From positions 243,501-307,500 of the forward strand of contig JACEFZ010004145.1 of NCBI GenBank assembly GCA_014155875.1: 64,000 nt of DNA, written 5' to 3'. The DNA comes from Cepaea nemoralis (taxonomy: Eukaryota; Mollusca; Gastropoda; Stylommatophora; Helicidae). The notes beneath the pieces were generated by a model. The model ran no database searches, had not been told where the DNA came from, and saw only the letters and a program-made list of their open reading frames with translations. The number at the start of each line of letters is the position of its first letter. Within the stretch, counting starts at the first letter, position 1. A program made the position numbers and the translations under genes. Shown in pieces: positions 22,345-34,797 of the stretch.

Positions 22345-22874
22345 GCTTCAAAAAAAAAAAAGAAAGATAAGGTGGATGAATTCATGCTACGTGCAGCGGG
22401 GACCAAAATAGCGAAATGGGAACTCTTTAAGAATGAGATTGCAGGAGATAAAACACTGGGAATGTTCTGAAAATTGAACAGGCAGTTGCAAAGGAAAGAT
22501 CGTCCTGCCATAGAGGGTTCAATGTATAGAGATCGCTGTTCGACTCTGAAAACACATAACGTGAAAGCTTACCTGCAGCAGTTTATAGCACAGACAGATC
22601 AGGACAATACGGACGCACGAGACATATTTTGAGAAGATCAATAAGGTACCATTACAGACACCTACTGTTCGATATCATGCAGCCGGGAGATGTCAAAATG
22701 TATTTAAAACAACGTAAACGACACCAGAATAACACACCAGGGCCTGACGGGGGCAAGTATGCCCACATGAGGTATATGAGTGATGGAGAAGATCGTTGCT
22801 GTTAAGCTTCAGGAATATTTAGAGAGGGAAAAGTTCCACCCGGAACATTTGGGAAGTTATCGGCCAGGCAAAGA

Positions 22875-22880
22875 TACTTG
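22875..22880. repeat. Target site duplication of the nested TIR element, left
   Basis: TACTTG, repeated at 24608-24613 immediately outside the other end. Confidence 0.75.
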
Positions 22881-24607
22881 AGTAGTAAGAGAGACGCAAA
22901 CTAAGGAGGATATGAGGTTGGCAACCTCAATTTTTTACTATATAAAAAGTCTACCACCTCATAGAAAACGTCACAAAAGCGGACCTCATTTTTGACAAAT
23001 TGGCGGGTTATTTTTGGGGTCCGGTTGTCACTTCCGGTTGTCCTGATGACTAATTCCGGCCCCTGGTTATCCCCTACCGACCGCCCCGCCCTCAGGTACC
23101 TCCGCCGGCCGTCTCGACTTCCCCAGATCGCTACTGAAATGGTTACACATTGACCTACAGTACCTTGTTAATGTCTGAGTGGTATTTTGTGATAGTGCGC
23201 TAAGTTTTAGAGTTAGAGACATGTCCGGAGATTGATTCGCATGAGATGCCCGGGGCTTGCCTCGCTGATGCAGTTTTACCGCTTTTGTGAGATTACTGCA
23301 AACTAAAGCATATTTGTCACCATCCACGCATACCGACAGGTTTTGCCTTTCGAGATGTACACATTCTGACATAAATTATAGTGTTGTGTTACCATTTGCG
23401 CAGCATTTTCATGTGATTACTTCATTGGCACTGAAGCAAAGTGCCTTAGATTATTTGTTTATACATTTTGTGATGTGCTCACGCGCTTCAGCGCCATTTA
23501 AATCCGCTATATTCAAAATTTCACCGTCATGCATTAATTCTAGAGCAAGCTATTATCATTAGCCCTTCTCAGTTATGTAAAATACTGCCGTTTCCTGCAG
23601 ACATCAAGGGGATACAACTATTTCCAAAATATGGAAGGGAAGTAATTGGGTTATTTTTTTAAAAATTATTGTTTTTATGATTAATTTGGAAATTTCACTG
23701 ATTATGTTAAGTTAATTGAATGTATACTATTGAGACTGGTCTCTGGTGGTATGTTCTCTAGAATTAATCACTATTTATATGATATTACGTGTTTATTAAT
23801 TGTGGCAATATACCCATATATGGAGATATTAGCCGTAATCTGGCTTCAGACGTTTTTCCTACCGCTGGCTATGCCCAAGCTATTTTTTTGGGCCAGATCA
23901 AAGTGTAGTTTATACTAAGATCGGGACCTCGTGACTCGCCATTCTCCATTTTCCTCTTAGTATGAATGGGTTGGCCGCCCTCCTCTGAGGAAAGAAAAGG
24001 ATAATATCAGGGGTATTCTCTCGCGCACCTCACATCGGCCTACCCCTACACACACACACACCCCCACACACACACACACACATACACACACACACACCAT
24101 AGATTGGGACTCGAACCCAGGTGTCTGGCGACTAGTTGGTCTACTTAAAGTATTCCACATGCCCGGGGCTTGCCTCGTTGTCTTTGAATGGTCTCAGGAG
24201 TGGTCGGGAGAAGCGGAGGCGGCCCGCGGAGACATCTGGGGTACCGAGGACGGGTACCCATGGACCGGACATAGTCAATAGGAAGTGACAATACTTATCT
24301 ATGTAAGTATTCCACATGCTCGGGGCTTGCCTCGTTGTCTTTTAATGGTCTCAGGAGCGGTCGGGGGAAGTCGAAGCGGCCGGAGGAGGTACATGTTGGT
24401 GGGGCGGTCGGTAGGGGGTACCCAGGGACCGGAAGTAGTCATCAGTACAACCAACAGTGACAACCGGACCCAAGAAAATACCCACCAATTTTTCAAAAAT
24501 GAGGTCGGCTTTTGTGACGTTTTCTGTGAGGTGGTATACTTTTTATATAGTAAGAAATTGAGGTTGCCAACCTCATTTCCTCCTTAGTTTGCGTCTCTCT
24601 TACTACT
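22881..24607. mobile_element. Non-autonomous element with long TIRs and 6-bp TSD (Polinton-like ends)
   Basis: The 1727-bp insertion starts AGTAGTAAGAGAGACGC and ends with the exact complement. The inverted similarity extends inward about 270 bp (22881-23150 against 24338-24607) with scattered mismatches. A 6-bp duplication TACTTG flanks it. Terminal 5'-AG, long TIRs and 6-bp target duplications are the signature of Polinton/Maverick elements, but no polymerase, integrase or capsid gene is present, so this would be an internally deleted derivative. The interior includes a duplicated block of about 130 bp (near 24155 and 24305), a CA repeat at 24048-24098 and a B-box-like GGGTTCGAGTCCC at about 24110-24122 (minus). 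Confidence 0.7.
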
Positions 24608-24613
24608 TACTTG
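24608..24613. repeat. Target site duplication of the nested TIR element, right
   Basis: TACTTG, pairing with 22875-22880. Beyond it the interrupted LINE reading resumes. Confidence 0.75.
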
Positions 24614-26451
24614 GTCAAATGCCGGCACCTTTGCCTATGAAGTTTATTAATGGTTCCACAACAGACAGGAGACTGTAGTGGCAACACTCGATGTCGAGGA
24701 TGCATAAAACAGTAAGATATGATATGCTGATGTACGCTCTTTTGGAGAAGATAGTCTGTCCTTGATTGGCGAACTGGATTGCCTCTGAGCCATGTATCAT
24801 AGCCTACGGACTACCACACAGGTCAGCAATTTCACCTGTGTTTTTCAATTTGTATGCGAGCAATATTGCAAGCCTCGAAGCTAGAGGGACTGGAAGTATG
24901 CTGACAATTTCTGATGCTGTTTTCGCATACAGGCAGTGAAGGGACAGGCATCAAACAACTCAGGAACTGCATGTGACAATATATAAATTGAAGCAAAGCT
25001 GTACGCAGATGTATGCTGTCATTAACCCAGAAAAGGCATATGTCTTGTGTTGCTCTATAGACAATAGGATTGGTAAAGCTGACCTCCCAAGCCGCACGAA
25101 TAATGGTAGAAATGTGAATAGAGAAATAGACTGAAGTTCCTGGGAATCGCATTTGATAGAACATGTCCTTTAAGGATCATGTTGAAGTGGTGGTAACAAT
25201 GTCAGAAGGGGCTCACTTCATTGAAGAGTATATTGGCAAGTGACATGGGGCAGAAAATGGTATTCATACTTTTTCAGCGATTAATCATTTCAGTATTAGA
25301 GTATGTAATGGGAATGCTCACTGTATCAAAGAGCCAACTAGTGAAACTAGAGCGCATGCAGAGTGAAACTATGAGAGTTGTACATGGGACACTTCAATAG
25401 TATGTGCGATACATATTGTCGTTGCCGGCCATTGTAGATATACGTAATGTGTTGCAGGTAAGGTCATACCTCAAGGTATCTGCGGACAAGGAACACCTTC
25501 TGCATGATTCCTTGCGCTAGTCATAGGCCACATGCTGCTAAAAGTAAGATCATGAATGGCTCAGGCAGAGGATATCATCAGAGAAGTGTGCACGCTTGAG
25601 AAGATTGGCAGAGTCAGGGAGTGGGTCAGAGTGCCGAATAGACATTCAGACTCGTGTGGGGTTATAATCACATTGGGCCGAGAGTGAGGGGATTACGGAA
25701 GAAGAAATTCAGCAATTAATTCATCAGTATTCTAGTCCTGGCGATGTGATTATCTATACCGATGACTCTGTGCTAAAAGGCAAACAACTGCCTGGAAATT
25801 CATAGCAAAAGAAAATAACCGCTGTTTAGTAAAATAGAGCTTGTCATATAGTACCACAAACTCGTGCTTGAGAGAAGGTGAAGGCGGCTACTGCAGCTTT
25901 CCGCTGATTGTATACACATATGGTGATTGTAACTGATTCACAAAGCATACAAGAAAGGCGAAGACTGGCGTGCTTCGGGCAGAATGGCATGCATCGATTC
26001 AGGGTTCGCGAGTTATAAGGATCCGCTGGATGTTTCCTACAGGACTCTCTGGTGTGGTTGGACATGAATAAGCAGACATATTGGCTGGTGTCGCATCATT
26101 ACAGGGTGATTTGATGCATAATAAGGCAAAGTGGTGAAGGCTCTCTGGGAGAATATTAGTAATGCAGAAGAAAAGATAGACTCTCTTGGTCTAGAGAGAT
26201 TGCAGCAGAAAGATGTTTTCAGAGCATCTTGTCGACAGTCGTCATTCAGAGGTAAGGCAAGACGGACGGATAATCAAATTGCAAAGGGCACCATTAGTAT
26301 TGAAACAAGAACACTACACAGGAAGACAAAGAAGAATGATAAACCAACACAGAACTGGTGTCGTCAGCGGCTACACGCTGCGGGATTTGCTGAGGAGGGG
26401 ATCCGAGTACTTATGGACTGAATGGTTCGATGTGCAATGAGGATGATCTTT

Positions 26452-26453
26452 CG

Positions 26454-26510
<57 letters not shown>

Positions 26511-26638
26511 ATAACTAACTAACTAGCTAACTAACTAACTAACTAACTAACTACCTAACTAACTAAATAAATAACTAACTAACTAACTAACTAACTAAAT
26601 AACTAACTAACTAGCTAACTAACTAACTAACTAACTAG
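26452..26638. repeat. (CTAA)n tail of the I-like LINE
   Basis: About 187 bp of AACT/CTAA repeats with sporadic substitutions directly follow the LINE 3' end. Confidence 0.95.
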
Positions 26639-26749
26639 TATTGAAACTCTTTGCTTTATGTTGAAGATGAGTAATGGGCACTAATGGGAATGTCCCGTAT
26701 AAAGGGAAGTTGGTTCTTGACTCAACTCAACTCAACCTAACTCATATTT

Positions 26750-27360
26750 AGAATGACACTATCACATAATGTGATCTGCAGACATGACGAATAAAACAAT
26801 CACACAGTTTGACTAGCATACTCGACAAATAAAACAAACACACAGTTTGATTAGCAGACTCCACGAATGACACAATCACACAGTTTTGTGTGCAGACCAG
26901 ACAAGTGAAACAATCACACAGTTTGACAAGCAGACTCGACGAATGAAACAATAACAAAGATTGATTAGCAGACCAGACGAGTGACACAATCACAAAATTG
27001 GACAAGCCGATTCCACAGATGAAACAATCACACAGTTTGACAAGGAGACTCGACGAATGCAACGATCAAACTGCTTGATTAGCAGTCTCGACGAATGACA
27101 CAATGACACAGTTTGATCTACAGTCTCGACAGGTGAAACAATCACGCAATTTGACTAGAAGACTCGACGAATTAAACAATTGCACGGTTTAAATAGAAGA
27201 TCTGTCGAATGAAACGATATCACAGTTTGCGTAGTAGACACTACGAATCACATAATCATACGGTTTGACTAGCAGACTCGGTGAATGAAGCAATCACACA
27301 GTTTGACTAGCAAATTCAACGAATGAAATAATCACACAGTTTTACTAGCAGCCTCGACGA
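26750..27360. repeat. 38-bp minisatellite, about 16 copies
   Basis: The unit is close to CACACAGTTTGACTAGCAGA followed by CTCGACGAATGAAACAAT, with a 38-bp period and 10-25% divergence between units. The repeated LVKLCDCF-type peptides in translation are artefacts of the array. Confidence 0.9.
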
Positions 27361-27366
27361 GTCTGA

Positions 27367-27586
27367 CTTCTTCTCCTTCTTCTTCTTCTTCTTCTTCTTC
27401 TTCTTCTTCTTCTTCTTCTTCTTCTTCTTCTTCTTCTTCTTCTTCTTCTTCTTCTTCTTCTTCTTCTTCTTCTTCTTCTTCTTCTTCTCTTCTTCTTCTT
27501 CTTCTTCTTCTTCTTCTTCTTCTTCTTCTTCTTCTTCTTCTTCTTCTTCTTCTTCTTCTTCTTCTTCTTCTTCTTCTTCTTCTTCT
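27367..27586. repeat. (TTC)n microsatellite, about 220 bp
   Basis: Nearly pure CTT/TTC repeats with only two small interruptions (near 27374 and 27487). Confidence 0.97.
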
Positions 27587-27599
27587 GTGTTCATCCGGA

Positions 27600-28020
27600 G
27601 TGTTTTTGTTTAGACGTTATTGCAGTATGCCTCGTCAAGCACCCTTGGGCCAAACACTTAGGCCAACACATCCGAATTTAGCGGGCGTATTTTAATCAGG
27701 TTAATCTTCCTGGGGGACTCTCACTGTTGTGGTGCCGTCCACAACCCAACTGGTCAAGTTGAAACGGTCGAAGACGTTACAGTCAGCCCTCAAGGGAAAG
27801 CAGGGACGGTCCATGGGCATTATCCGTCATGCAAGGAGGATTCCATAATTGCAGAGCCGATACATAACTCTCTGGTGCTGGGCTCACCCAAGGAATCGCC
27901 GCGTCCTGCACATGGCTGCTTTAATTCCTCACTTTCGTGTATTGGGCATTTCGTTTGCCACAGGCCGCTACCCGCACACACCAGGAACGGTCAGTCTGCA
28001 GACGATATCCACTGTGGGGT
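27600..28020. repeat. Dispersed repeat, copy 1
   Basis: Direct-orientation match to 31190-31620. Shared blocks include CTCAAGGGAA.GCAGGG, TTCCATAATTGCAGA, CTGGGCTCACCCAAGGAAT and GTCAGTCTGCAGACGA. Non-coding; family not recognised. Confidence 0.75.
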
Positions 28021-31000
28021 TATTAATGTAAATGGTCGTTGAATAAATGTCTAGGGTTAGAATGCCCGGGTACACACTATGAGACATTGGATCGAGTCAG
28101 TTTCTTTGGTCAAAGTCTCCAGGAATATAGAGTAGCTTTGCTATATTGATGTAAGGATTGGGACTGAACGTAAGGGAACCCAACCCACCCTATACAGATA
28201 AGACTACCCTCCTGAAGAACAAGAGCAGAGAACAGGTCAAGTAACCACAGACCTCTAGCAAGCTGTTGTCCCTCAATAGGACATATGAGTCTATGTGTTG
28301 GCTGACCTCCCACTTTCGTTCTCTGTACATATATAACAGTAGCACATTTCTACAATAACATCACGTTGTACCACTGGTCACAAGACAATAAGACTCTCCT
28401 AGTCATATATATATTCTTTATTGATAGTATCTCTAACCTGTAGTTACGAGACTCTATCTCTACTACAAACTATAAAAACATCATAACCCAAAAGAAATAC
28501 ATTATCCAATCAGTAAATTAACTCCTAAACTAAAAACCTCACCCCCTCCTCTGTCTCACCCCTCACTCTTGATTGTGGTGTTTTCCAGAATAACCATCCC
28601 GGGACTACCGTTAACTTTGTTCAGTCTAATCAACCACCGTACATATACATCACTACATGATATCTATTATACGGAGAAAAAAAAAACAAGACAGATCATA
28701 AATCATGGATCTGACTGGTGATTATGTCTTTATCCTTACTAAGTCTTGAATAAGTAAATCCTCTTAATCAGGAGAATGTATACTCGCCCCACACTGGGCT
28801 TCTCACAACTGTCTCTATTCTCCAAAGGCAAAAGTCCTATGAAGACGCTTCTACAGTTCTATAATGATTCTCTAAGTAGTCTCCTGTTGTTATATTATTT
28901 GGTTCATCCCATCCTGAACTGACCAAACACCATACTGTGTTGCTGTAAAAAGGTTCTCTGGATGCCGAACACTGTGATTGTGGATATGGAATCAATGACG
29001 TTGATGTAATCCATTTGATGGTGGAACATAATTGACAGACAAATGTAACTGTCCACAAATGTTCCTACGGGACTTTAGATAAAAATGATGATTTTGTGAC
29101 TTGAATTCTATACTACCAAATCTGCTTAGGTCTTGAGAGGAAAATAGGTCTGCACTAAACAGTGATTTCACTCATTGGTAACCCTCATCCATACCTCTGG
29201 AAATGGTGAAGCCCGGACTATCAACGCAGTTGCTGGGGTTGTTAGTGAAGGAAGGACTATCCGTAATCATCGGTCATAGCTAGCTTGAGCATCTCTAGCC
29301 GGTCTCCCGCGGATTATAAGGTTAACATGCTTCATGGAAGATAAAGATGCATCCACAATGTCTCAGTGCGACATTGAAACAAACAAGAGGGCCGTAGCTG
29401 GTTGTAGATCTCAATCTAGTCATTAGGATCGCTTATAGGAAAAGTACAATCCAGTCCGTAAGCTTTTGCAGACATATAACTTCCATGATACTACAGGAAG
29501 AATACTGGGTACATCTCTCAGACGTAAATAGTTGGGAAAAGATGATCCCACAGCACTTAGCCACTGCTGTGTGAAACATTCCATGGCCAACCAAAAAAAA
29601 GGAAGTAACTCTGATGTGATTTTCTCTTGGTTGCCGGAAAGATAACAATGAGTTGTCTCCCTCGACAAGCCTTACTCCCATGGCCAAACCTGTATAAAGA
29701 TTCTGTTTCGCCTACTCTGCATACAAAAGCCAATAGTTTTTGACTCCGCCAATTGCCCCTCGCCATTTGCCTCCAGTGCCTGTAACATTGAAAACGACAA
29801 TCACTGTACATTCTGGCATAATATACATTTTCATTTTGCACAAACAGAGACACACATTGGCAATAAAACAATAGCACAGAGGCATTCCCCGCTGTTCTCT
29901 GCTAGTTACTTTGTACCTAAATCTCTGTTGACAAACGGGGTCTCTATGCATTGCCCGTAAAACTAATTCGTCTAGAGTCGGGGATTCGGGACTGTCGTCT
30001 AAATTGACCCTACCCACCTCCTTATAAGACACACCCGACGAACAAGACAAACACAGATACCGAAAAATATATACTCTCCCCTACACATGATAACACCCAC
30101 ACTAGGAGAGTACAACAATCTGTTCTAGAACATTACCGGGTGTGTCTTTGACTAAACTGTCTACTCTTAGCAGTCGGGGTTGTTAATATCCTCTCCCATG
30201 ACTTGTTATTATGGCAAGCCACTCTGGACGATTTACTGCAGGTAGAAATGAGTATGTAGGTATGTAGGCCGTTCTCATGAATTGGACTTAGCCAACAGGA
30301 CACGCAGGAACCGCCAAACCGTCTGAAGCAATGGAGTGTCCTAACTAACGGTTTCCCCAGGCTGTCATACACACACACTTAACTTCCCTCCCCGGCATAT
30401 TCCGTACACAGATGACGTAACGATTCACACTCAATATGTATGCTTACATGTTATGAATCTTAACAAATGCACTATCTAGCACATAGATAGTTTACTGGAA
30501 GTCTAGTAAAGATAGTTTCTTCTCTAGAGAATATTGAACCTTATGTGCAGATACAGGGACAGATTGTCCGTATAGACTTGTAGATGATAGTAGAATATAC
30601 TCCACCAAAATATGAATCAGTAATCATAGCATGATAAGAATTGTAGGCAGCGTATTATGATACCGTGGTATAGACGTTCGAGATGGAAAGTTTGAACTTC
30701 AGGCTGTCTTCTTACATAAGTAATGTTGCAGTTTCAAACTTCAACAAAATACATAAGTTACATGTATTATATTTATCTTATCAAACATATATGAATCATT
30801 AAAAAAAAAAAACAATATTTCGCTCACCATCAGCAAAAAGGAGGCAAAAATGGGCAAAACCACCCACTCCCGATATAACTACATCTTCTTAGGGGGAACG
30901 TTCAGACTCAAGTGACTATGTCTGGTCTCGCCAGGGAAGAGCTTCCTAACGCATTCTATTTGGAGCCCCAGCGCCAAATTCCGCCTCGTACTCAACTCTG

Positions 31001-31189
31001 GCATGCGTTACCTTATAAGGCGACGCCAATCGCTTACACGTGAAGTTCTCTTTTCCTAGAAAAGTATTTATACTCGTCTGCAAACTTGAGAAACTGGAAC
31101 ACTATGTGATATCCACTCAGCTAGTTTTCGGTTCGGACATGTTCTGGACGTTGTGCCCGGAAGACACAATAGTCAGAGCTGTTCGGGGC
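28021..31189. other. Intron, no recognised gene
   Basis: About 3.2 kb with no supported coding element. A minus-strand frame at 29710-29880 contains two closely spaced cysteines (DCRFQC) that recall the host modules, but it lacks consensus splice sites and is not counted. Confidence 0.4.
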
Positions 31190-31620
31190 ATGAAGGACAT
31201 TCCACTCTCACTTGGACGTTTTTGTGTTATGCCAGTTTTATTTGCACTCTTAAGACGGCACATCCGACTTCTGCGGGCGTTTTGTTCAGGTTAGCCTTCT
31301 TGGGGGCTTCGAGGGACATTTGACGGTTGTGTTGTCGCCCACATCTCAGCTTGTCAAATTAGAACGGCAAAAGACATCACGGTCAACCCTCAAGGGAAGG
31401 CAGGGGCAGACAATGGACAATCCCCGCCATTTAAGGAGGCTTCCATAATTGCAGAACCGGTACATAGAGCTCTGGTACTGGGCTCACCCAAGGAATTGCC
31501 ACGTCCTGCTCATGACTGCTTTAATTCCTAGCTTCCTTATATTGGCTATTTTGTTCGCCCCTGGCTGCTCCTCAAACCAGGAACTGTCAGTCTGCAGACG
31601 ACATCCATTCAGTAGGCTTT
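31190..31620. repeat. Dispersed repeat, copy 2
   Basis: Partner of 27600-28020, in the same orientation, 3.6 kb away. Confidence 0.75.
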
Positions 31621-31800
31621 CGCTTCGGACTTCCACGTAATGGATTCGCTAATCCAGAGTTCCATTTCGTTTTAATGAGGCGTTTTTCCACCGTAGTCTG
31701 CAGAAGACATCCACTCAACAAGCTTTCACTTCGGACTTCCACGTAATGGATTCGCTAGCCAGGCGTTCCATTTCGTGTTAATGAGATGGTTTTCCACCTT
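31580..31800. repeat. 107-bp tandem duplication
   Basis: Two units share TTCGGACTTCCACGTAATGG and ATTCGCTA.CCAG and run directly on from the dispersed repeat. Confidence 0.8.
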
Positions 31801-33553
31801 TGATTACTCTCACTCAGTGTGTTTTTGATACAGACCAGCATCGTAACTATTGTGTGCGATTGGAACGCTTTTTCGACCTAAATAAATCATAATTCGTTAA
31901 TAACATAATTGCATTAACAAATTACCACATCATAATTCCTTAATAACTTAATAGCATTAACAAACACATAAACCATGCAAATGATTTTGTCCTGGGATCT
32001 CTGTCCCAGAAAAGGGTTGGCCTTTCTTAGTTGGCCTTGTCTCCTAACGGTCAAGTCTGGGTAGGTCTATCACAGGTTTGGTGGCCATCCACCCAGTAGT
32101 CTTTCCCGCAGATAGCTGTGGAAAAAGAGTACCTTGCTTCCGTGACGATTTAACCCACGTCATCCTGTTTAGAATGGCATCCAGCATCTCATCTCATAAA
32201 TCTTCATTCCTCCCGTAAGTGTGGATTGGATTCCTCGCGTGTACCTCCCTCCCCCTATTAGATGTTGTTCCCAACTAACAGGGTCGGGTTTACGGAAGAG
32301 AAGCAAAGTCGAGTCATTCATCACCGTTCCGATCGTATTTCGGATCGGTACAAACGCAACGGCTTTGTTTACAACGCGTCATATCACTCTTGGTCGGACA
32401 TGCAAAATCAACACGATCGGGCATGCAAAATACACTCGGTCGGGCAGGCAAAATAAACAAGTAGTGACATCATAATTCAACAGGTAATTCAAAACCACTA
32501 CAATCAGGTAATTACAAATCATTCCTACATAGAGGTGTAAGAGCATTGTGACACTCACATAGTACCTACTTACCTAAAGATCCTGATGGAAATAACAACA
32601 CCTTGGTCCCAGGAATTCATAAAGCACAATCTATTTACTTCACAAGTTACATAAATATCTAGCTAAGCCACGAACCGATCACTAGCTTGCTAAGACAGAT
32701 AACTCATCACTAATAATGAATCTAATATCACACAGCCTAACTAATGTCAAGAATTCCAGACAACCCTAGCTATGCATCAATAACAAGCAAGTTAACATGG
32801 TTGTTAAACATACAGTTATTAAATTACCCAAAACACACTCACAAGTAGCAGTATATCCTGCACTAACAATCAATATGAATATTATTAATATAGCAACGTT
32901 AATCATATTTCCTATAATAACGTCTGTTTTACAGAACTCAGCATGTATTCCTAACTACACATGCCTAATGTGTCAGCATAGAACACACACTTGTATTCAC
33001 AGTAGGCCTCCTGACCTAGATGGTCACTAGCCTATCAATAACGCTAATTATGTATTCAGATGGGCGAGCAAAAAAACATCGCGTTTCGCTTACAATCATT
33101 TTAGGCATTGTGAGGACATATTCTAAGTAATTATGTATTTACCTTTAATAGAGATTCACTGCAATTGTGGACTGCATCGGTGTAACGCCCTGGCAAGCGT
33201 TGCAGACAACAATTCTCCACAGCCATAATATTGCTGCGTTGTCGATGACAGACGGATGGCGACTGACTTCCAATGTGCTTTTGCGCGCAGTTCCCGATCC
33301 TTCCCGACGCCTGAGAATATCGTGGTTCCCGGAGAATTTCCAATCCTCGTGCAACCCATGTAGATGTCTGTCCTACGTGACTGCCAACATCACGTAGACA
33401 CCCTGGATCTTTCTTTCTAGAATATACTCGTATTCTCTAGAAGAGACTATTTTCGCTGGGGTTTTCCCTAGCTATTTTAAGATCTGACGGGCAGCCCTTC
33501 AATGCGCTATGTCCAATCGGTATTACGCTTAGTGAAGACACGTGAATGTTTCG
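31801..33553. other. Intron, no recognised gene
   Basis: No module exon or transposon domain is supported. A minus-strand stretch at 33150-33340 ends in AAAG/GTAAAT and contains NCC...GRYTDA..NC, which recalls the host modules. Its phase does not match the other exons, so it is not called. Confidence 0.4.
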
Positions 33554-33950
33554 TCATATTGTTGACAATATTTTTGCGTACATTTTCCCTTTATGGCTCA
33601 GGAGTGACATGCCTCTGTATGTTTCGCAATCTCTCATATTGCCTTTCTTTTTCCATATCGGTACTATTACTGCTTGTTGCCAATCGTCTAGGACATTTCT
33701 ATCTTCCCCCGCTATATTAAAATTCTTGTCAGCCATTTAACTCTTGTTTTGCCACATGCCTGAATAGTTTCTGTGGTTATTCAATCAGTAGTCGTTTCTT
33801 TGTTTTAGGACTTTTCTGTATATCTCATGTGACTTCTGCAGAGATGAAGTTTGGTTCTTGTTGTCCAAAGATTTTAGGTACAAAAGTTCGGTTTTCTATG
33901 CTATTATGTGTGGGCTTAAGTAGTCCTTGAATGTTTAAAAACTATGTGTC
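33554..33950 (-). pseudogene. LINE reverse-transcriptase fragment
   Basis: The minus-strand peptide WQQAVIVPIWKKKGN followed by ETYRGMSLLSHKGKMYAKIL is the RT fingers segment common to APE-type LINEs (W..A.IVPI.KKG....C..YRGISLL). Upstream sequence to about 33950 looks like more of the same protein with stops. No endonuclease or catalytic YADD is left. Confidence 0.65.
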
Positions 33951-34797
33951 CGGGAATTTCCACTGACGAATATTGACGATGCGAGAATAGCAGCTGTAAT
34001 TGATGCCGAAATCAATCGTCTTAACATAGATATTGCTGGCCTGCAGGAGACTTGCCTCGCCGAGGAAGGGTCGCCCAGAGAAAACTATTACATTTTTTTT
34101 AAATTTTGGAAATGTAGAGGGGAAGAAGGAAAATGCAACAATGAGTGGGCTTTGCAGTGAATAATCCACTACTAGAAATGATTGAAATTCCAGCTGGTGG
34201 AAATAAGATAATATTTTCCCTGCACTTGGCAACCACTTTTTGTTTTGCCACCATGACCACTGCATATGCACGACAATCACTTCATCTGATGATGTGAAGG
34301 ATTCATTATTTAAAGAGGTAGACTCTGTGATCAAGGCAGTACCACAATATGACTATATGTATATGGTCGGTGGTTTCAATGCCTGCATGGGCAAGGACTC
34401 GAGTTCATGGCCAGTGTGCCTTGAGACATACAAAATCGGTCGCATGAATTACAATGGGCTAAAGTTGGTGGAGCATTGCACCAGAAACGATCTGTATATT
34501 ACAAACTCCTATTTTAAAACAAAAGAGCGGCATAAGGGCACACAGATACACCCACGATCCTGTCATTGGCATTAGCCGGACTTGATCATCACACGGAGAC
34601 AATATTTGAATCATTAACTCGTAGTTACTATATTGCTGATTGTGATACTGATATTCTAATGTTGTTGCAATGATTAGACTGAAACCAAAAAGCATCAACA
34701 CTGATAAATACAAATCTAGCCCCAGGATTAATATTATTAACACCCAAGTTCCTGATAAGTGCTTTGAGTTCCAACAGCAACGTGTAGACGCTTTCAC
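33940..34797 (+). pseudogene. APE-type LINE endonuclease fragment, copy D
   Basis: Degraded plus-strand pieces of an APE endonuclease appear in order: IDIAGLQETCLAEEGS near 34035, SSDDVKDSLFKEVDSVIKAV near 34285, MVGGFNACMGKDSSSWPVCL near 34360 and HPRSCHWH near 34555. The following linker reads KPKSINTDKYKSS. The usual GDFNA motif is altered to GGFNA. The order and linker match the minus-strand copy at 52190-54000, so both belong to one family, whose clade I do not assign. The fragment stops where copy C of a different LINE begins head to head. Confidence 0.7.

Larger units (their letters stand above)
22345..26640 (+). mobile_element. Degenerate I-like LINE, copy A, 5'-truncated, (CTAA)n tail
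   Basis: Fragments of one reverse transcriptase lie in order on the plus strand but in several frames: TPGPDGGKYAHMR near 22735 (RT block 1), HPEHLGSYRPGKD just before the nested insertion at 22881, then KFLGIAFDRTCPLR near 25140, LERMQSETMRVVHGT near 25345 and VIIYTDDSV (RNase H start) near 25750. The C-terminus RDLLRRGSEYLWTEWFDVQ is at 26375-26437. It ends with GAGGATGATCTTTCGACTAACTAA and a CTAA-repeat tail. Many stops and frameshifts make it dead. The endonuclease part is missing. The C-terminus and 3' end match the minus-strand copy at 57960. A 1.7 kb element is nested at 22881-24607. Confidence 0.8.

Noticed and set aside
24100..24150. tRNA gene suggested by GGGTTCGAGTCCC
   Set aside because: B box and T-arm-like part only; no A box, D arm or acceptor stem.
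27316..27594. Glu/Lys-rich 92-codon ORF
   Set aside because: Translation of the (TTC)n tract.
29712..29880. Minus-strand segment with DCRFQC resembling a module exon
   Set aside because: No AG acceptor in the right place and no GT donor; it would also break the strict alternation of module types.
33131..33343. Minus-strand segment with a CC..GRY..C pattern ending at GTAAAT
   Set aside because: Exon phase differs from all seven good exons and only the donor side is convincing.
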